Shown: positions 15,001 through 28,900 of the stretch, piece by piece
Layout: each line of letters opens with the position of its first letter
How positions within the stretch are numbered: the first letter of the stretch is position 1
Assembly (NCBI RefSeq): GCF_033807715.1
Contig: NC_084607.1
Location: forward strand, 15,424,941 to 15,488,940
Direction of reading: 5' to 3'
Origin: Cololabis saira
Taxonomy: Eukaryota; Chordata; Actinopteri; Beloniformes; Belonidae
DNA length: 64,000 bases
Made by a program: the position numbers and the translations under genes
The notes under the pieces: generated by a model
Told to the model about the DNA's origin: nothing
Databases searched by the model: none
What the model saw: only the letters and a program-made list of their open reading frames with translations

Positions 15001-18000
15001 ATAATCTTATCACTCAATTGATGTTATCACATCATATCAAGTTGAGTTACAAATCATATTAGCTTTATTTTACTCTACATTTCCTTCAACAGTTGCTTCT
15101 TTACTAACCGGATTGAAACATTTTCTCTCTTTTTTTACTGACATTAGTTTCTAAAGTTCTGTTTTCTTTGACATCCAAACTGTTGTCAAGGTATTCATGT
15201 CCATGTAGAACATCTCACACTTGACATAAAACACAATTTCATGACTTTTTAGGCATACTGTACAGGACTGTCTCAGAAAATTAGAATATTGTGATAAAGT
15301 TCTTTATTTTCTGTAATGCTTTTAAAAAAACAAAAATGTCATACATTCTGGATTCATTACAAATCAACTGAAATATTGCAAGCCTTTTATTATTTTAATA
15401 TTGCTGATTATGGCTTAGAGTTTAAGATTAAGATTCCCAGAATATTCTAATTTTTTGAGAAAGGATATTTGAGTTTTCTTAAGCTGTAAGCCACGATCAG
15501 CAATATTAAAATGAATAAAATGATGGCTTGCAATATTTCAGTTGATTTGTAATGAATCCAGAATGTATGACATTTTTGTTTTTGTAATTGCATTACAGAA
15601 AATCACAATATTAACATTTTCTGAGACAGTCCTGTAGATGTGAAACAGGTTCAATCTTTTAAGATAAGACGTAGCAGTAAAGTAATTAACGGTTTAGTTT
15701 TTCTGGTTGGCTAGATGTAGAAACATATTGAATTTCAATCTTGTAATCACTGCTTTCTTTATCTTTCATTAGTAAAACAATGACAAAGCAGGGTTGCAGC
15801 CATGAAAAGAAACCGTATTTGTCCTTAGATGACTTTCTGACTGTTTTAGACGAATTGTGTTTCTTTGTCTGAGGTTCTGAGAGTTTTCTAACCTGTTCCC
15901 TCCAGAGTTTGAACCTTTATTGTCCTGGACGTTCTGGCTGATTCCTCAGGAGTGGCGGTCCACAGACCCCAGCCTGGTTTATTCCTCCACCATGACATCC
16001 GAGTGTTACGATGAGCAGCTCAGTGACAAGTGTCTGACGCTGCTGCTGGGAACCTGGTACGCGTCCACAAAGTCAGTCCAAACTACCCTCAACACAACTC
16101 AGTGGAGCTTTCTTTATTTCTTTTTTCACAAAGAAAAAAAGTAACCCTGTTTTTTTTTTTAGTCTGCAGACGCTCCTCTTTTTGGCCAAAATTGCTTTAT
16201 TTATTGATAAGTTCAACGTGCTAACACTCGCATATCTAATTCACATTTGGACAGGAAGATGAACGGGACACCCTGCATCGTCACCAAACCCTGCCGGGAC
16301 ACCATGACTCGTTTTGGTTGTCCGTTTTACTCTCTGTCTCACCAGCTGCTCTACTTTATGATTGGAAGAATGGTAAGAGGTTTAAATTACACTTAAAAAC
16401 ATCTGCAAACTACAAAAAATCTCCGCTTTCACAACAGGAAAACACTTGCAGCACCGTATATTGTTATTAGGACTTCATTTTACTGTGTCTACAAATACCA
16501 CAATAATGTGAAGGAACATATGAAAGATGATTGTGAAACCATGTAATTATGCACTATGTCATCTGCAAAAGAATAAGGATTAATTATGTGTTGGCTAATA
16601 AGATGGAAGAACAATGGTGGATGAAAGACTGGGCTTTGAGGAACTCCATGAAATACTATTTAAAAGTAATCAAACAAAATAATACTAGCTGTTGTCTATA
16701 CGAGAGGATGCTTCTGTCTTTTAACATTATCAAAAGATCCTCCTGAGATGCCTGCTGGTTCCTCTTTCCATCTCAGAAAGGCTGTAACAACCTGCTCAAA
16801 GGGGACACGAGAGCACCCAGAGCCAACATGACTGAACAAAACTACCAGGAAATCTTCTGTTCCAACATGATGAAGGCCAACCAGGACATCGTCACAGACG
16901 GGTTATCCGAGCAAACGGTCGACATCTTCATTGAAAACAGTGAGTTCCTGCTTGTTCGCACTGCAGCTGTGTAGTACATTTATGACTGATTGTATAAAAA
17001 GATAGTTGATAGTGTAGTTGTGATGCCTCCGGTAAAGCATCAAGCATTATTTGAGCCAGAGGACAGAGCTCGATTGGGTCTTGTTCATCTTGGAATTATT
17101 TTCAGAAGGATGTAAACCAGTTGGGTTGAATGTCTTGTGTCCTCTCCTCTGTTGACAGTCCTGATCTGTGGACTGGCTGGATTCTCAGACTTCCACAAAG
17201 CTGATTGGCTGCAGCACATCCTCAGGCTGCAGGACGAGGAAGTTGGCTGCTTCGGCAGAGACAGTAAGGATCGCTCGCTACAAAATCTCCATGTCCAATT
17301 ACAATTTGAATTTCCCCAAGGTGGGATTATTATAGGAATTCTTAACACAAGTGAACCGAGAAAGACATGTTTTAGTCAGGATTTTGTGCTGGCCACACAA
17401 AATAAAATGAAATAAAATACATCTCAGGTTAATATGTATAGAATAAATAAATAAAATGTAGAAAAAAAACACAACATAGAAACAATAAAACATTTTTTGA
17501 CCCAAAAATATCTGTTTACAACACTGTCACACATCGTTCTTTATGTGTGACAGTGTTGGCAGCAAAATGCAGTTAATGCGGGAGATTAATCCAGAACAGA
17601 AGTCCAAAGTTGCTTTGGGTATTTTTTGACGATAGATTGGACAGGCGACCACGAGAGCTAGAAAACCCTTCTTAAAACTAATCAAATATTCCTTCAAATT
17701 TAAGTTAAACTCATATTTTAACATGAAAAACTCGTTTGTGCTTCTGTAAAAGTGTTTTGATGCCAATACATCTAATTTACTTACTGCATGGATTATGAAA
17801 ACAGAACTTTGGGTGCAACAAGGGTAGTTGTACTTTGCTGTATTGTAAGTTAAAAGATCAGAATACTTCTCCCACCACTGTAAATGTGGCAGCTTCTGTT
17901 CCAACAAGTGACTTGGATAATGTGTGATATTTTTAATCAGAGAAACTCGGTGCCTCTGCGGTGCATTTTGCACAGATGGGTTAGCAGTTGATGTTCTGTG

Positions 18001-18501
18001 TTGTTTGTCCTCAGGGAGCTTCATCTCTCAGATGATCGGGGACGAGCTGCTGGAACAGCTGCAGCCTCACAGGAGAGTGAAGAGGAGAGAAAAAATACTT
18101 CCAGGTCACTTTGTGTTTTTTTTCCCCCTCATACTTGCATAATTACATAACTTAATCACAGCAGCAGATCCGTGATGCTCAGTCACAAATACTAGTTTTA
18201 TTTGTTTATTTGGCCAACAAACAGAGGGCTTACCTGTACCTTCAGTTCCCTGATCTCTTTTGAAAAGTTAAAGAAAAAAAATAAATAATGCGCACTCGTG
18301 TCAAAAAAAAAAAATGAAGTTGAAGTTTGACGTCACTCTTGAAATCTGACACGTTTGGCTGAATTCCTCTGTGTTTCTGTCATCTCTCATCTGGCAGACG
18401 GCTGTTCCAGTCACATGACGGCAGTGGCGGTCGGCGCTCTGGGAGGATACCTGAACTTTTATCTGACAGAACAGGACATAACGAAGAGGCCGCTGTCCTG
18501 A
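9391..18501 (+). CDS. c16orf89: C16orf89 homologue (UPF0764 family), predicted secreted protein, 8 coding exons
   Basis: Coding exons: 9391-9571, 14658-14810, 15906-16056, 16255-16372, 16777-16939, 17159-17263, 18015-18104 and 18398-18501. All introns are GT-AG with consistent phases, and the CDS encodes 354 residues, close to the roughly 360-400 of the human protein. Residues 1-24 form a signal peptide ending SRA before EVIDD; Met6 is a possible alternative start. An N-glycosylation sequon is at N218 (NMT). Conserved-looking Cys and Trp residues are scattered through exons 2-6. Human C16orf89 is known as a thyroid-enriched, secreted, homodimerising protein whose biochemical role is unclear; no enzyme motif is visible here. 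The first exon is GC-rich. Intron 1 (5.1 kb) carries nested transposons. A possible ATTAAA poly(A) signal is at 18679. Divergent from ALG1 and convergent with ift70. Confidence 0.93.
9717..10480. mobile_element. Palindromic AT-rich element in C16orf89 intron 1, bounded by about 37-bp direct repeats
   Basis: The inner arms around 10090-10190 and 10335-10430 are inverted copies (shared core AAAGACTAGTCTTT and the TAGATCAAG flank). A CT-rich tract (10190-10270) lies in the loop. The element is bounded by direct repeats at 9680-9716 and 10481-10517, both beginning CAGAGTTTGG and containing TTGATAATGAGATC. It has no coding capacity. Confidence 0.65.
10984..11051 (-). repeat. Right arm of the 68-bp inverted repeat flanking C16orf89 exon 1
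   Basis: Reverse-complement partner of 9011-9078, lying in intron 1 just before the fossil LINE. Confidence 0.8.
11521..12309. mobile_element. MITE with GGCCAGATTCAC termini, rich in CTTAAGAA
   Basis: The left end GGCCAGATTCACCAA is mirrored by GTGAATCTGGCC at 12298-12309. The interior carries many TTCTTAAGAA-type motifs in both orientations and a TTA microsatellite (about 12013-12052). It interrupts the fossil LINE. No clean target duplication is visible, so the superfamily is left open. Confidence 0.75.
13078..13704. mobile_element. hAT-type MITE with TAGGGCTGGGCGATAT termini and perfect 8-bp target duplication
   Basis: The left terminus TAGGGCTGGGCGATATGG is mirrored by CGATATATCGCCCAGCCCTA at the right. 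The target duplication CTGGAGAG is exact at 13070-13077 and 13705-13712. Termini and 8-bp duplication fit the hAT superfamily. It interrupts the fossil LINE; joining the flanks restores LINE-like sequence. No transposase frame is present. Confidence 0.9.
15263..15634 (+). mobile_element. Palindromic MITE, copy 2 (terminus CAGGACTGTCTCAG)
   Basis: Full-length relative of 2767-3135, flanked by TA at 15261-15262 and 15635-15636, in C16orf89 intron 2. Confidence 0.88.
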
Positions 18502-18742
18502 ACAACAGGACCTGTTCACACGATCCTCAGAGATGTTCCTCACTGACGAACACTGACCCGTTACGTTATGAACATGGTTGGAAGACACAAAGAGCGGAAG
18601 AGATTTTTTCAAATCGTCATGTGAATGGGTTTTGTGAGTTTAATCAATTAAGCCGACCTCTTAAACATATATATGAATATTAAATCCCCCAAAAGATCCC
18701 AAATGAAAGTAGTGGTGCTTCAATTTTCAAGTTGAATACATT

Positions 18743-19037
18743 TGAATATTGTGATTTTCTGTAATGCAATTACAAAAACAAAAATGTCATACATTCTGGA
18801 TTCCTTACAAATCAACTGAAATATTGCAAGCCTTTTATTATTTTTATATTGCTGATCATGGCTTACAGCTTAAGAAAACTCAAATATCCTATCTAAAAAA
18901 ATTAGAATATTCTGGGAATGTTAATCTTAAACTGTAAGCCATAATCAGCAATATTAAAATAATAAAAGGCTTGCAATATTTCAGTTGATTTGTAATGAAT
19001 CACAATCACAATATTCTAATTTTCTGAGACGGTCCTG
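18743..19037 (+). mobile_element. Palindromic MITE, copy 3, left terminus missing
   Basis: The inverted-repeat body and right terminus (GAGACGGTCCTG) are present, but the first arm is truncated. It lies 240 bp downstream of the C16orf89 stop codon and may be transcribed in its 3' UTR. Confidence 0.82.
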
Positions 19038-19146
19038 TATATGTTGTTCTTCACATGGACCACAGATGGCGCTGTTTTGTTCAGCCTGAAGATGCAGCGA
19101 TTTCTGGACTCAAATGACGCTGAATAGTGATGCAGATATTAAAATC

Positions 19147-19148
<2 letters not shown>

Positions 19149-19235
<87 letters not shown>
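19149..19235. repeat. Compound GT/AT dinucleotide microsatellite
   Basis: A GT run passes into an AT run in the gap between the convergent C16orf89 and ift70 genes. Confidence 0.95.
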
Positions 19236-19239
<4 letters not shown>

Positions 19240-19987
19240 CAGATTTGATCTCTGTTTGGGAGAATTTTTCATCTCAGACAAGCATTTTCTCTGTTATAAA
19301 AAAACGATCCAGGTATTGAAAACATTTTCTGACACTCATCAGGTTTCAGCAGCCGTCTATATGTGTCTCAGAAATGGTCTCAGATACTAAATTATTGGCA
19401 CAAATTCCAAGATGCTTTTCTAGTCTCTGCTCACTACCCTGAGGGCAGCGACAAGCGTGTTTTTATTAGCCGAGTATCCAAGTGAGTGAACGAAAGCACC
19501 TCAGTGATTCGATGGTTCTGACATCATGGAGCACCTGCAGGATTTTTTGCCAACTTCAAACAGATATTGACAACATGCAATATAAAAACTCATAGTGGAG
19601 TATTTCAATATGAAACATATATTTATTTTACATTACAATTAAAAATAGTTTCCAAAAAAAAGAAAAAACTTTTTTTCATAAATACATTTTTTGTTTTCAT
19701 AACAATTATATGGAACCTTTTGAATCTGTAATAAAGTATTCATATCATATCATATCATAACATTTAATTAGCTATAAAAACTGATCTGAAACATTAAGGC
19801 AACCGTAGGAACTGCATGACCTATAGCTGAACACAGATGAACTCACGTGAACTGTTTATATGTAAAGTTATGTGAACAGAATAAAGAGAACTACTAGTAT
19901 AAAGTCTGCTCCGTTTACTGAAAACACTTTTCGAGTTTGTGCTGACAAAGAAACAGGTTTTGTTGAGCTGGGACCTGAGTGATGATG

Positions 19988-22900
19988 TCACTTGTTCCAC
20001 CCGGTGACCTCGTAGAAGAGGCTCTTGAGCAGCCGGGCCTCATAAGTCACAGTGTTTTTGCCTGGGTGAATATTGATCTCCTCCAGAGGCTGCACGATGA
20101 TCGCTGGCACCTCCTTCCCATACACTGCATGGAGACAAACAGACGCTTGAACAGAAACACTAAAGATGCTTTCTTTCAAAGACGTTCTAGTAACATTAAC
20201 TTATGTCCTGAAAGTCTCTAATAGGTAAGCATTACGCAAATTCACGTGCGGAACGAAGTGTATAAAAGAAAAAGTAAAATATACTTGACAGGTCAGTTAC
20301 TGCTGAGCCCAGGTTCAAAGAAAGTAATAAGGAACACACACACTGTTGGATCTTCATGAAATGACTGTGCTGGACTATAATGGACACTTGCTACATGTCA
20401 CCTATCAAAACTTTCTACTCAGATAAAAGTGATCCAGCAAGAGTGTTTAAAACAGATTATTTTAAACACACCTGCCTATTCATGTCCCTGTGAGTGATGG
20501 CTAAAATGTTGGTGTTGTGCAGGTTTGTGCTGCTCACCCTCACAGTGCTCCAGGAACTGAATACACTCCTGAACCACGGCATCGCGCAGAACGACCATGT
20601 GTTTGGACATGTTCTCCAGCAAGGAGAGGAAACAGCGCTTGGCGTAGAACCACGTGTCCGTCCCCAGCTACACACACACACGCACACACACAGAGAATAC
20701 ACAGATTAACTGGTTATTTACAAGTAATTCTTCTCAACTACAGCCTTCTAGATAAAAAATAAAAACATCATATTCAGAATGATGGATTGGGGCTTCAGAC
20801 CGTTTGTGTGAGACAGTTTCCAGCGACCAGAGATACTGTTCAGGTTACAAGAAGCTAGCATGACTTGTGCTTCTCCCCAGGCTTCACATTCCTGGAGTCC
20901 TCTCTGCTTTCAGTGTAAATGTGGATCTGTGACTGCTGAGGGGCTGACGGCTTGTTTTCTCTGCTGGAGGTCAGTGGACTCAGCTGCAGCCATATGCTGT
21001 TTTGGCTGGACGAGATCAAAGGGTTTCAAATAGAGCCGCTCGCCCGCTGAGAGTGAGTCCTGGAAGGCTTGCGATGGAAAAAGGAAAATATTTGGAGCTG
21101 GATTTTTTTTCTCATGTAAAAGATTTTGTTTTTTTGTAAAGTAAAAGTGTAACAGCTTTCTTTGGAATCCTATTGCAGTTTATTTAGATTGATCAGCAAC
21201 TTGTATAATGATATAAAGTGATGAAGGGTCTCTCCCCTGCGGTATTCGTAACATTGATTCAATTACTCACGTTAAATCTCAACTCAATCAACTCAATCTG
21301 TTCAGGCTTCACGGTTCTCTCTGAGTGGGAGAACCTGAACCGAAGTCTGCACAGATAATGTGAGCAGTTGAAGCTATGACCATTATCCACACTTGTCCAT
21401 TTATCGCAATCGTATTACCTATTTATTATCTATAATTGCTTTTATTCTTTAACCTATACAGTGTCTGTAATTTGTTGTTTTTAATTGTGTATTCAGATTT
21501 TATCTATTAGGTGAACTTGAGTATCACGAAAGGTACTTATAAATAAAATGTATTATTTGTTATTTATGAAATTGCAATCTCAGTGTCTTACCAGCTTCTG
21601 GTGGACATAGCAGCTCTTCTCAGTATAAAGAATTACATTTCAGCTTGGTTGTGAAGTATGTCAATAAGCCTAACTCTATGTGATGAGTGTAAACTGTCAT
21701 TAGGGGACCAAAACAACATGGAATTGATGCAGTTTTGAGATGTAGACAAATATGATTGCTGCAAAATGGATTTATTGCTAGTTCAGAAGGAAAGTAGCAA
21801 CATCAGGATTAATTGCCATTATGTATATACGTGTCCAAACTTCTGGTCTTATTTAAAAAAAAAAAAAAAAACAGACTGCCTTTACAGGAATGTCCTGTTT
21901 CTGTTCATCAACAACTACTGGAGAGCTCGTGGCCACTGCTTCTTTACAACTAGATCAGTGTGACGGTTATAGTGAAGCTGTGACTGTGAACTCGTGTCCT
22001 TTAATTAAAGCTGGTAAGAATGAAACATATTGATTTAATACACTTTCTCTACACTCCAAGTTAAAACTACTTTGGCTCATCTATAAGAACCATATTCACA
22101 CTATCACTTAACTGGAATTACATTTTTGGTTGTTGTCAGAGGGTTAAAAATGGCAATTTATTCACACGTTACTACTTGTTCTCTGGGCAAATGAATCCAT
22201 TAAATCCATTATACTTCAAACATATATTCTGTTCTAACTCAAAACTTTACCGATTGACTGTTTCTTGATCCTTACTGAAAGTTTATACTCAACCCGATGT
22301 GGTAATTGACAGAGGGTTGATTTAACTACAGAATATTCCTTTAAACCTGCTCAAGCAGCAGATCAGGTACTTAAAATACTTTTCACAATTAAGTACAATT
22401 GTGGATGTTTTCCTTTTCAGAGGCTATCCCTACATTTTTGTGGAGGTACAGTAAACAATGTTAAAATATCAAAACGACCAACCTTCTTATTATAAGGCTC
22501 CAGGCTTTTGATAACTCGAGAGATGCCAAAGTCGTAGTTGCCCTTGGCACAGTACAGCGTCCTGAAGGGGAAATGGGTTCAGAGAATGAAGTGATTATTT
22601 GTAACGTTGTCTTATTATTGTCAGCTACTTCAAAAGAAATGTAACTCAGAAAATTTAACTCTGATTTGATGGTCAAAGTAATCTGGTGTGAACGGTCCCA
22701 CTGCCTCTTTAAGAGAGACACCTATCAACCCATAACTCAAACCCTGTAAGTAACCCTAGAAAAAACCCTTCAAATCAAGGCTGATTGCTGCCTTCCAGTT
22801 GTGGCTACAGCTCACAAACATATGTTGGGATGGTCGTCCCAATTTTTTCCCCTTTGCTGTTAAAACACAGTTCTGTACTCACCCGATGACCAGGTTGACG

Positions 22901-25900
22901 ATGCAAAGGTGGAACACCTTTTTGTCTGGGTTGTCATAGGAGACCTGCTCCTCCTCTTTCTCGATCTTCCTCATCAGTTCTTCAGCCTATTCAGTCAACA
23001 GGACATAAAGAAGAAACAGAATATTTGATATTTAAAGACAATTATAGCAATTGCAATAATACAACAAAGTCACACAAGATTCTGATTTGAAGAGGCAAAT
23101 GTACAAGGTGGCAAGAAGCAACACTAGAAACTTGCTTTGATAGTTCTAACAGCAACATTGCTGTTAACGGCATCGGTCCTGAAACTCTTACACCGTTGTG
23201 TGACAGAACATCTTTACAGAAGTGGCTCAAACAGGCATCTGTGAGGTTTATAAAAGGACATCAAACCGACATGAATTGGGACACAAATTATGGAAGGAAA
23301 AAATAAAACATTTTTGTTGCTTTCATGGAAAGTCAGTGAGTGAGTGAATCCTTTACAGTCAGTTTGCATAGCAGTTTTATTTTAATATTCGGGATTACTC
23401 AGCAGCCCTGAGTGATATTTTCACAATATCAAACTTTCCTTCAGTGCACCAGATTCTTAAATACTGACACAATTTCTAAACCCCTCCCATGACGGGGCAT
23501 GTTTTCATGGGGAGCTCAGAGGGAACTGTTCTGTTGATCTCTTGTTCAAGTATCAACATATGATGGTGTCCAGAAGTTGTGTAACTTGCCTTTAACAGTG
23601 AAGATGTGATGCATTTTGTTGTGTATTTATGATCTTTCACTTTGCAGGAGTTTTTACCTTGAATTGGGAAGTTAAGAAGTTATATATGAAAGATAAAAGG
23701 GTAAACTCAAGAAAACCTTTTGGTTGCTGTAGAACTGAAGGCGTAAAAAAATCTTCAAAGCAAAAAAAGAAAAAATAGAGAACAATGTTTTGTAAGAAGG
23801 GATGTTCTTCAGTCACCTTTTCAGCTATTACATTTCTTTTAACTACACAATCAAAACTACAGCAGTCGTAAGAATAAAAACAAAAGTATTGCATACATTT
23901 TACTTGTGTGTGTTGTGTAGTTTATTTTCTTTTAATGCGTCATATGCTGCTCTCCGAGAGCTGCCAGAGTACACGTTTCCTACACTCGATACTGAACCTG
24001 AAGGCCTCATGGGAACACTACCAGAGAAGCTGTTTTATGCAACAACATTGGCTGTCTGAGTGTCGTCTTCTTTGTACATTACCTCCTCGTTCTGGCTGGT
24101 CATGATGTAGGATACACAGAGGTTGGCCAGGACGACGGCGCTCACGTCCAGGATCTACAGCAACAGACAAACGTTTCTTTATCAGCAATTGATTTAAAAC
24201 AATCCAACGCACTGCAGACCATCAGCCACTGTTGATGCAGAATAATTACAGTTTGCATCAGGGCTTTTGAAAGTTGGGCTGTAATCAGTAATTAAACAGT
24301 TTTCTTTCGCTTTCCAGGAAAGAAAAACAACACTCCAAGACCCTCATTCAGGATTATTACGACTCAAACATCTGAAACTGGAAAATATTCAAGTGTCAGA
24401 TGGTCAAGATTTCTGACATGAAACACAATTAAAAAAAAGTTTTTAAAAAGTCCCACACAAGAGCTGCAACAGATGTCATGCACAGAGGTGAAGACACTGC
24501 AGAGGGTTAAACACAGCATTTGGTCTTTATTGTTACCGAAGCTTTGCATTTGCAAGGACACTCCTGAATGTTACACTGCTCCACCTGGACAGAAAGGACA
24601 ACCTCAGAGTGTCACTGGTGCCACAAGTGTTCACAAAATTCTAAATTTCACACCGCACATATATTTTCCTCATAAACTCACATTATTGTAGTGCTTCTTT
24701 ACGATGGGCTCGTAGAAGCCGATGGCCTCCTTGTATTTGTTTTGCATGAAGAGAACGTGAGCCACGTTGAGCTTCCACGTGTCCTCTTCACTGCAGAACT
24801 CTGCCGACTTGAAAAAAATCTTCTGCACCATCTGGAAGTTTTCACGATTCCAGTAGATCTTGGCCTGAGCCATGACCACCACAATGTACCTGGAATCAGT
24901 GAAAAAGGTGAAATAACTGACTGTTCTCTTGTAGAATGAGACAAAGGGAATTCAAAAAGAAAACAGATAAAATCATTTGTTTTATCAAGTAGTTTGTGTT
25001 ACTTCAGGAAGAAAATCTTTAAGTCCTCTGAATAAATGTTTTCACAGATGGAAAGCTAGAAACACTGGAGAGAGATTTGTCAGGCTTCTTTTCAAACATT
25101 GTTTTTATTTATTTCCATTTCTTTAGCATCAAAAGTAGAATTGCAATTTGTAAGTATCTTTACTCCTCCTCATGCAGGCCAATTTTCAATATGTTAAAAT
25201 GGAAATGTACACAAGTGTACAAACTCCTTTATGTGCAATAAAAAAAAGATATACTGTAAGTACTTAAAAGTAAATGTTGCAATCTGAAGATGGACCCACT
25301 TGCCATCTCAAAAAAGTTTTACTTTAATCTCTTTAACAGGAAACAGGCCCGTTCTTTCCATCCCAAATTAAGTGTGTGTGCATGTGTGTCCTCACTTCTC
25401 CTGGACCAGGTCGTACTCCTGCAGAACTTTCTTCAGCGCCTCATCATCTCGAGAAAGCTTGGCATCCTGAACCTGAACGAAGACAAAAACCAACATTGAG
25501 ACACGGCTCTTCGGCTGCATTGATTACAAAATAATTATGTTTCTCCTTGATTCATTCAGGATATATCAGCATCTGTGTATGTGTGTAACTTCCTCTGCGT
25601 GAAGGGCATTTACTATAAAACTGACCTAAACATAGCTACACATACACATCAATATCAGCACAGATCTTCAGCCATGTAATGTTCCGCTCATGTCTTTCAG
25701 GGGTCTAATCCGAATTTCTGTGACAACTAAAGATTAAAATTCATGTCCAAAAAGAGAAGAATGAGGTGGTCAACCTGTTTTGCCAGTTTGCGGAGCTGCT
25801 CTGTCAATTTGGTGTTCATCTCATCCAACTTCCTGAATGCCTGTAAAAGAAACAGAATCAAAATAGTAAAAATATAGTATACTTGAATGCACAGAATATA

Positions 25901-28900
25901 AATGAAAATCCAAACTGAAGATTCAGTCAAACTATGTGAGAAGTGGAAGCAGAGAAGACAGACTGAATAGTAATAAATTCACTGTGTTTAACTTATTTTA
26001 TTTTGGATCATTAAGGTTGTTTTATGCAGAAAACCTTCAAGTGCTTTTGCTTTTAGAATAAACTGGCACACACCTCTTCACAGCTCAGTGTTTTTAATTA
26101 GTGACTGGTGTAAAAATAGTGTTTTCATGCTGTACCTCCTCTGGTGCTGTCTGGGACGTCAGCAGGGCATCAAGAAACTCGTAATTGTACTGGAAAGAAA
26201 ACACAAACTTAGAGCAGATTAACTTTTTTACAATTAGACAACCCTGATCTGAAACTTTTTAAATAATAAAAAACACCAAACCCTTGAATGAATGTGGTGA
26301 AACTCACTGGGGAGAGGAACTTGTAGGTGAGATGGGCATTTTCTGCCAGGACGTCAGCTGCCAGATCGAAATACTGTGAAAAATCCAGCAGACATTAATA
26401 CCAATTTAATGAAAAAGCCACAGACCTCTACAGCTTTTTCACGTCCATGATTGGTCCTTTTATAAACCTGCCTGGCCCCCTGCTGGTGTACAGGATGGTG
26501 GAAAATGCTGACACTTTGGCTCATGTTAGTGAGGGATTTCATGGTTATGAAGGATAACACTGTTGTAATCTCTAGAAGAATGAAGTCAACGTGAAACCAG
26601 TCAGCAAGAGGAGCTGTGATGGAAAGATCTCAGTACATGGCCTGGGATTTTATCAACAGGAAGAAACATCTGTTCACTTACATGAATACACATAACCTGT
26701 GTTAAATATTGGATTTAAGTTTTAATCAAATGTACAAGCCACAAAACACGTGAGGTGTTGCAGGTGTGCTGGACAACAGTCAGAGTTGGGTAAACAGTTC
26801 AATGTGGCTGTTCCTCCTCACATTATCCCTCCCCGCAGAATTTTAAAAAATTAATCTACTGACCAAATAATGCCCAATATTTCCATTCCTAGTGGTGCTG
26901 ACCGTTTAAAATCAAAAACGTGCTTCACAATAAAAGGTTCTGTATGTTTGGACATTTGAGAATGGAAAAACTGCAGGATCTGCAAATAACAGCCTCCGTC
27001 GTACAACCAGCTCCCAGCTGGGCTGCAAACTATATTAACAGAAATGTTAATATACTTTGTTCTGTAACAGATGCAACATGAGAATAACAAAGGCATGAAA
27101 TAAGAGTCATTAGTGATGCTGTAGAGCTCAAACTGAGGGTGTTTAAGGCTGCGTCCCAATACTCCCCCTCGCCCTCGTTTTCTTCACTAACCCTAACTTT
27201 TGCGCGTTCCCGTGAAGGTAGTGGTGTCCCAATTCCTCTTTTCACCTAGGGGGATGGGGCATAACGAGGGCTAGGGGCTGAGAATAGCCCCTTCAAATCG
27301 AGGGATTTCAGATGCTGACTTGGCGAGCGAGGGAGTATGAAAATTTCCCTAACTCTCTGCAGTCACCATGAGGATCAGTCTCCCTACTGAAAAGTGAGAA
27401 AATGCTCATAAAACTGCAAACTTCTCCCTCGCTGGAGACAAGAACTGAAATCCCTGTAGTAAATTCACGGGTTCAGTTTTCTTGTCACGTTAAAAAATTG
27501 TTTCCAGGAGTAGAAACACAAACAGTTCGGGTCTAATTCACATTCTCTAAGAGCTCCCCATTTGCTATTACACAACTCAGGATGCACAATAAAACCAGGT
27601 GTGAACAGATCAGGGACTGCTGTATTATCCCTTCAGTGTGTGGTCTTGAACATGGTTGCATACCTCGTGTTTGCTATACAGCAGCAGCAGGTTTGCAAAG
27701 CTCACAGGAGGAAAAGAAGGCAGCTGTAGGAGGAAGGCCAGCTTCTCAAAACCTTCTGACGGCTTTGTGTCCATGTTCATTAGAGCCTGATTGTGCAGCG
27801 TCACTGGGTCCAGCTCCTGTCAAAACACACAGACGTCTCAGTAAATCAAGTAAACTCTCGCAAGTAAAGTTTTTGCTGTTTGATGATACATCCCATCAGA
27901 TATATTTTCCTGTAAAAACCTTTATAGATTTATGGCACTGACATAGGACCTGGCTGCCCAACATTGATGCACTAAGCTTTACATTCCACCAGGGGGCAGT
28001 AACAGCACATCTCTGTATTCATAATTTAAAAAAGTCCCAGGAGCAGTCCACCTCCTTCATCATCATATCAGGGTGACAAGGAGCGGGGATACCAACCAGC
28101 ACAGCCATGTGCTCCCCAGAACTGTCTCCATATCTGCTTTGAATTAAATGAGGTCAGTTAGGACAAGGAAACTGAGGTCATTACCTCCATGTAAACCTTT
28201 CACACCTCTCTACTCTAATATTCCTTTCATCTCTCGTCTGCAGGCTTTCAGTAAGGCAAGTTCAGGCAGATTAAAACATTACTCATGTGAAGAGCATAGA
28301 AACTCCTGAACAGCTCTTGGTCTCAAGAAAAAAACATGTTATGAGGATGTTAGAAAAGAAGCAGAATGTCCAGCTTATTGTTATTATATCAGTTAGTATA
28401 AAGATAAGTTATGATCGTTTTTTTTAAGTTTGTATAAAAATAAAAAAAACTCAGAGTAGAGTGCCCGTGGATAGGTGATTATACTCACCTCGTCTGACCT
28501 TGGGGGCATGTCTTTCAAAGTCTCCTGAGCTGTTTTCACTGATGAAAGAAAATAAGGCATGTTAGTACACACAGCTATTTCCCTAACAAGTTTTTTTTTT
28601 TTTTTTTTGTTACAGGGTGAACTTTACAATCCAGCAGACTAAACACAATATATTATTTGCAGGGTAATCTCAGTGAACCCATTAAAAAGTTAAAAGTATG
28701 TATTTTTGGTGTCTATGACAATTGTCAAACTATCTTCAACAGTTGCTAATGGGGAAACAGGGAGGAAACTTGGAAGGTGAGGAAGGTGAAACTTACTGGA
28801 TAAACAAAGTTTAAAATAAAAACTCCTTTGACAACCAGGCTACCAGGGCCCTCCCTTCCATATCTGGTTCCTCTCTGCTGCAGGACGACATGCAGCAGGA

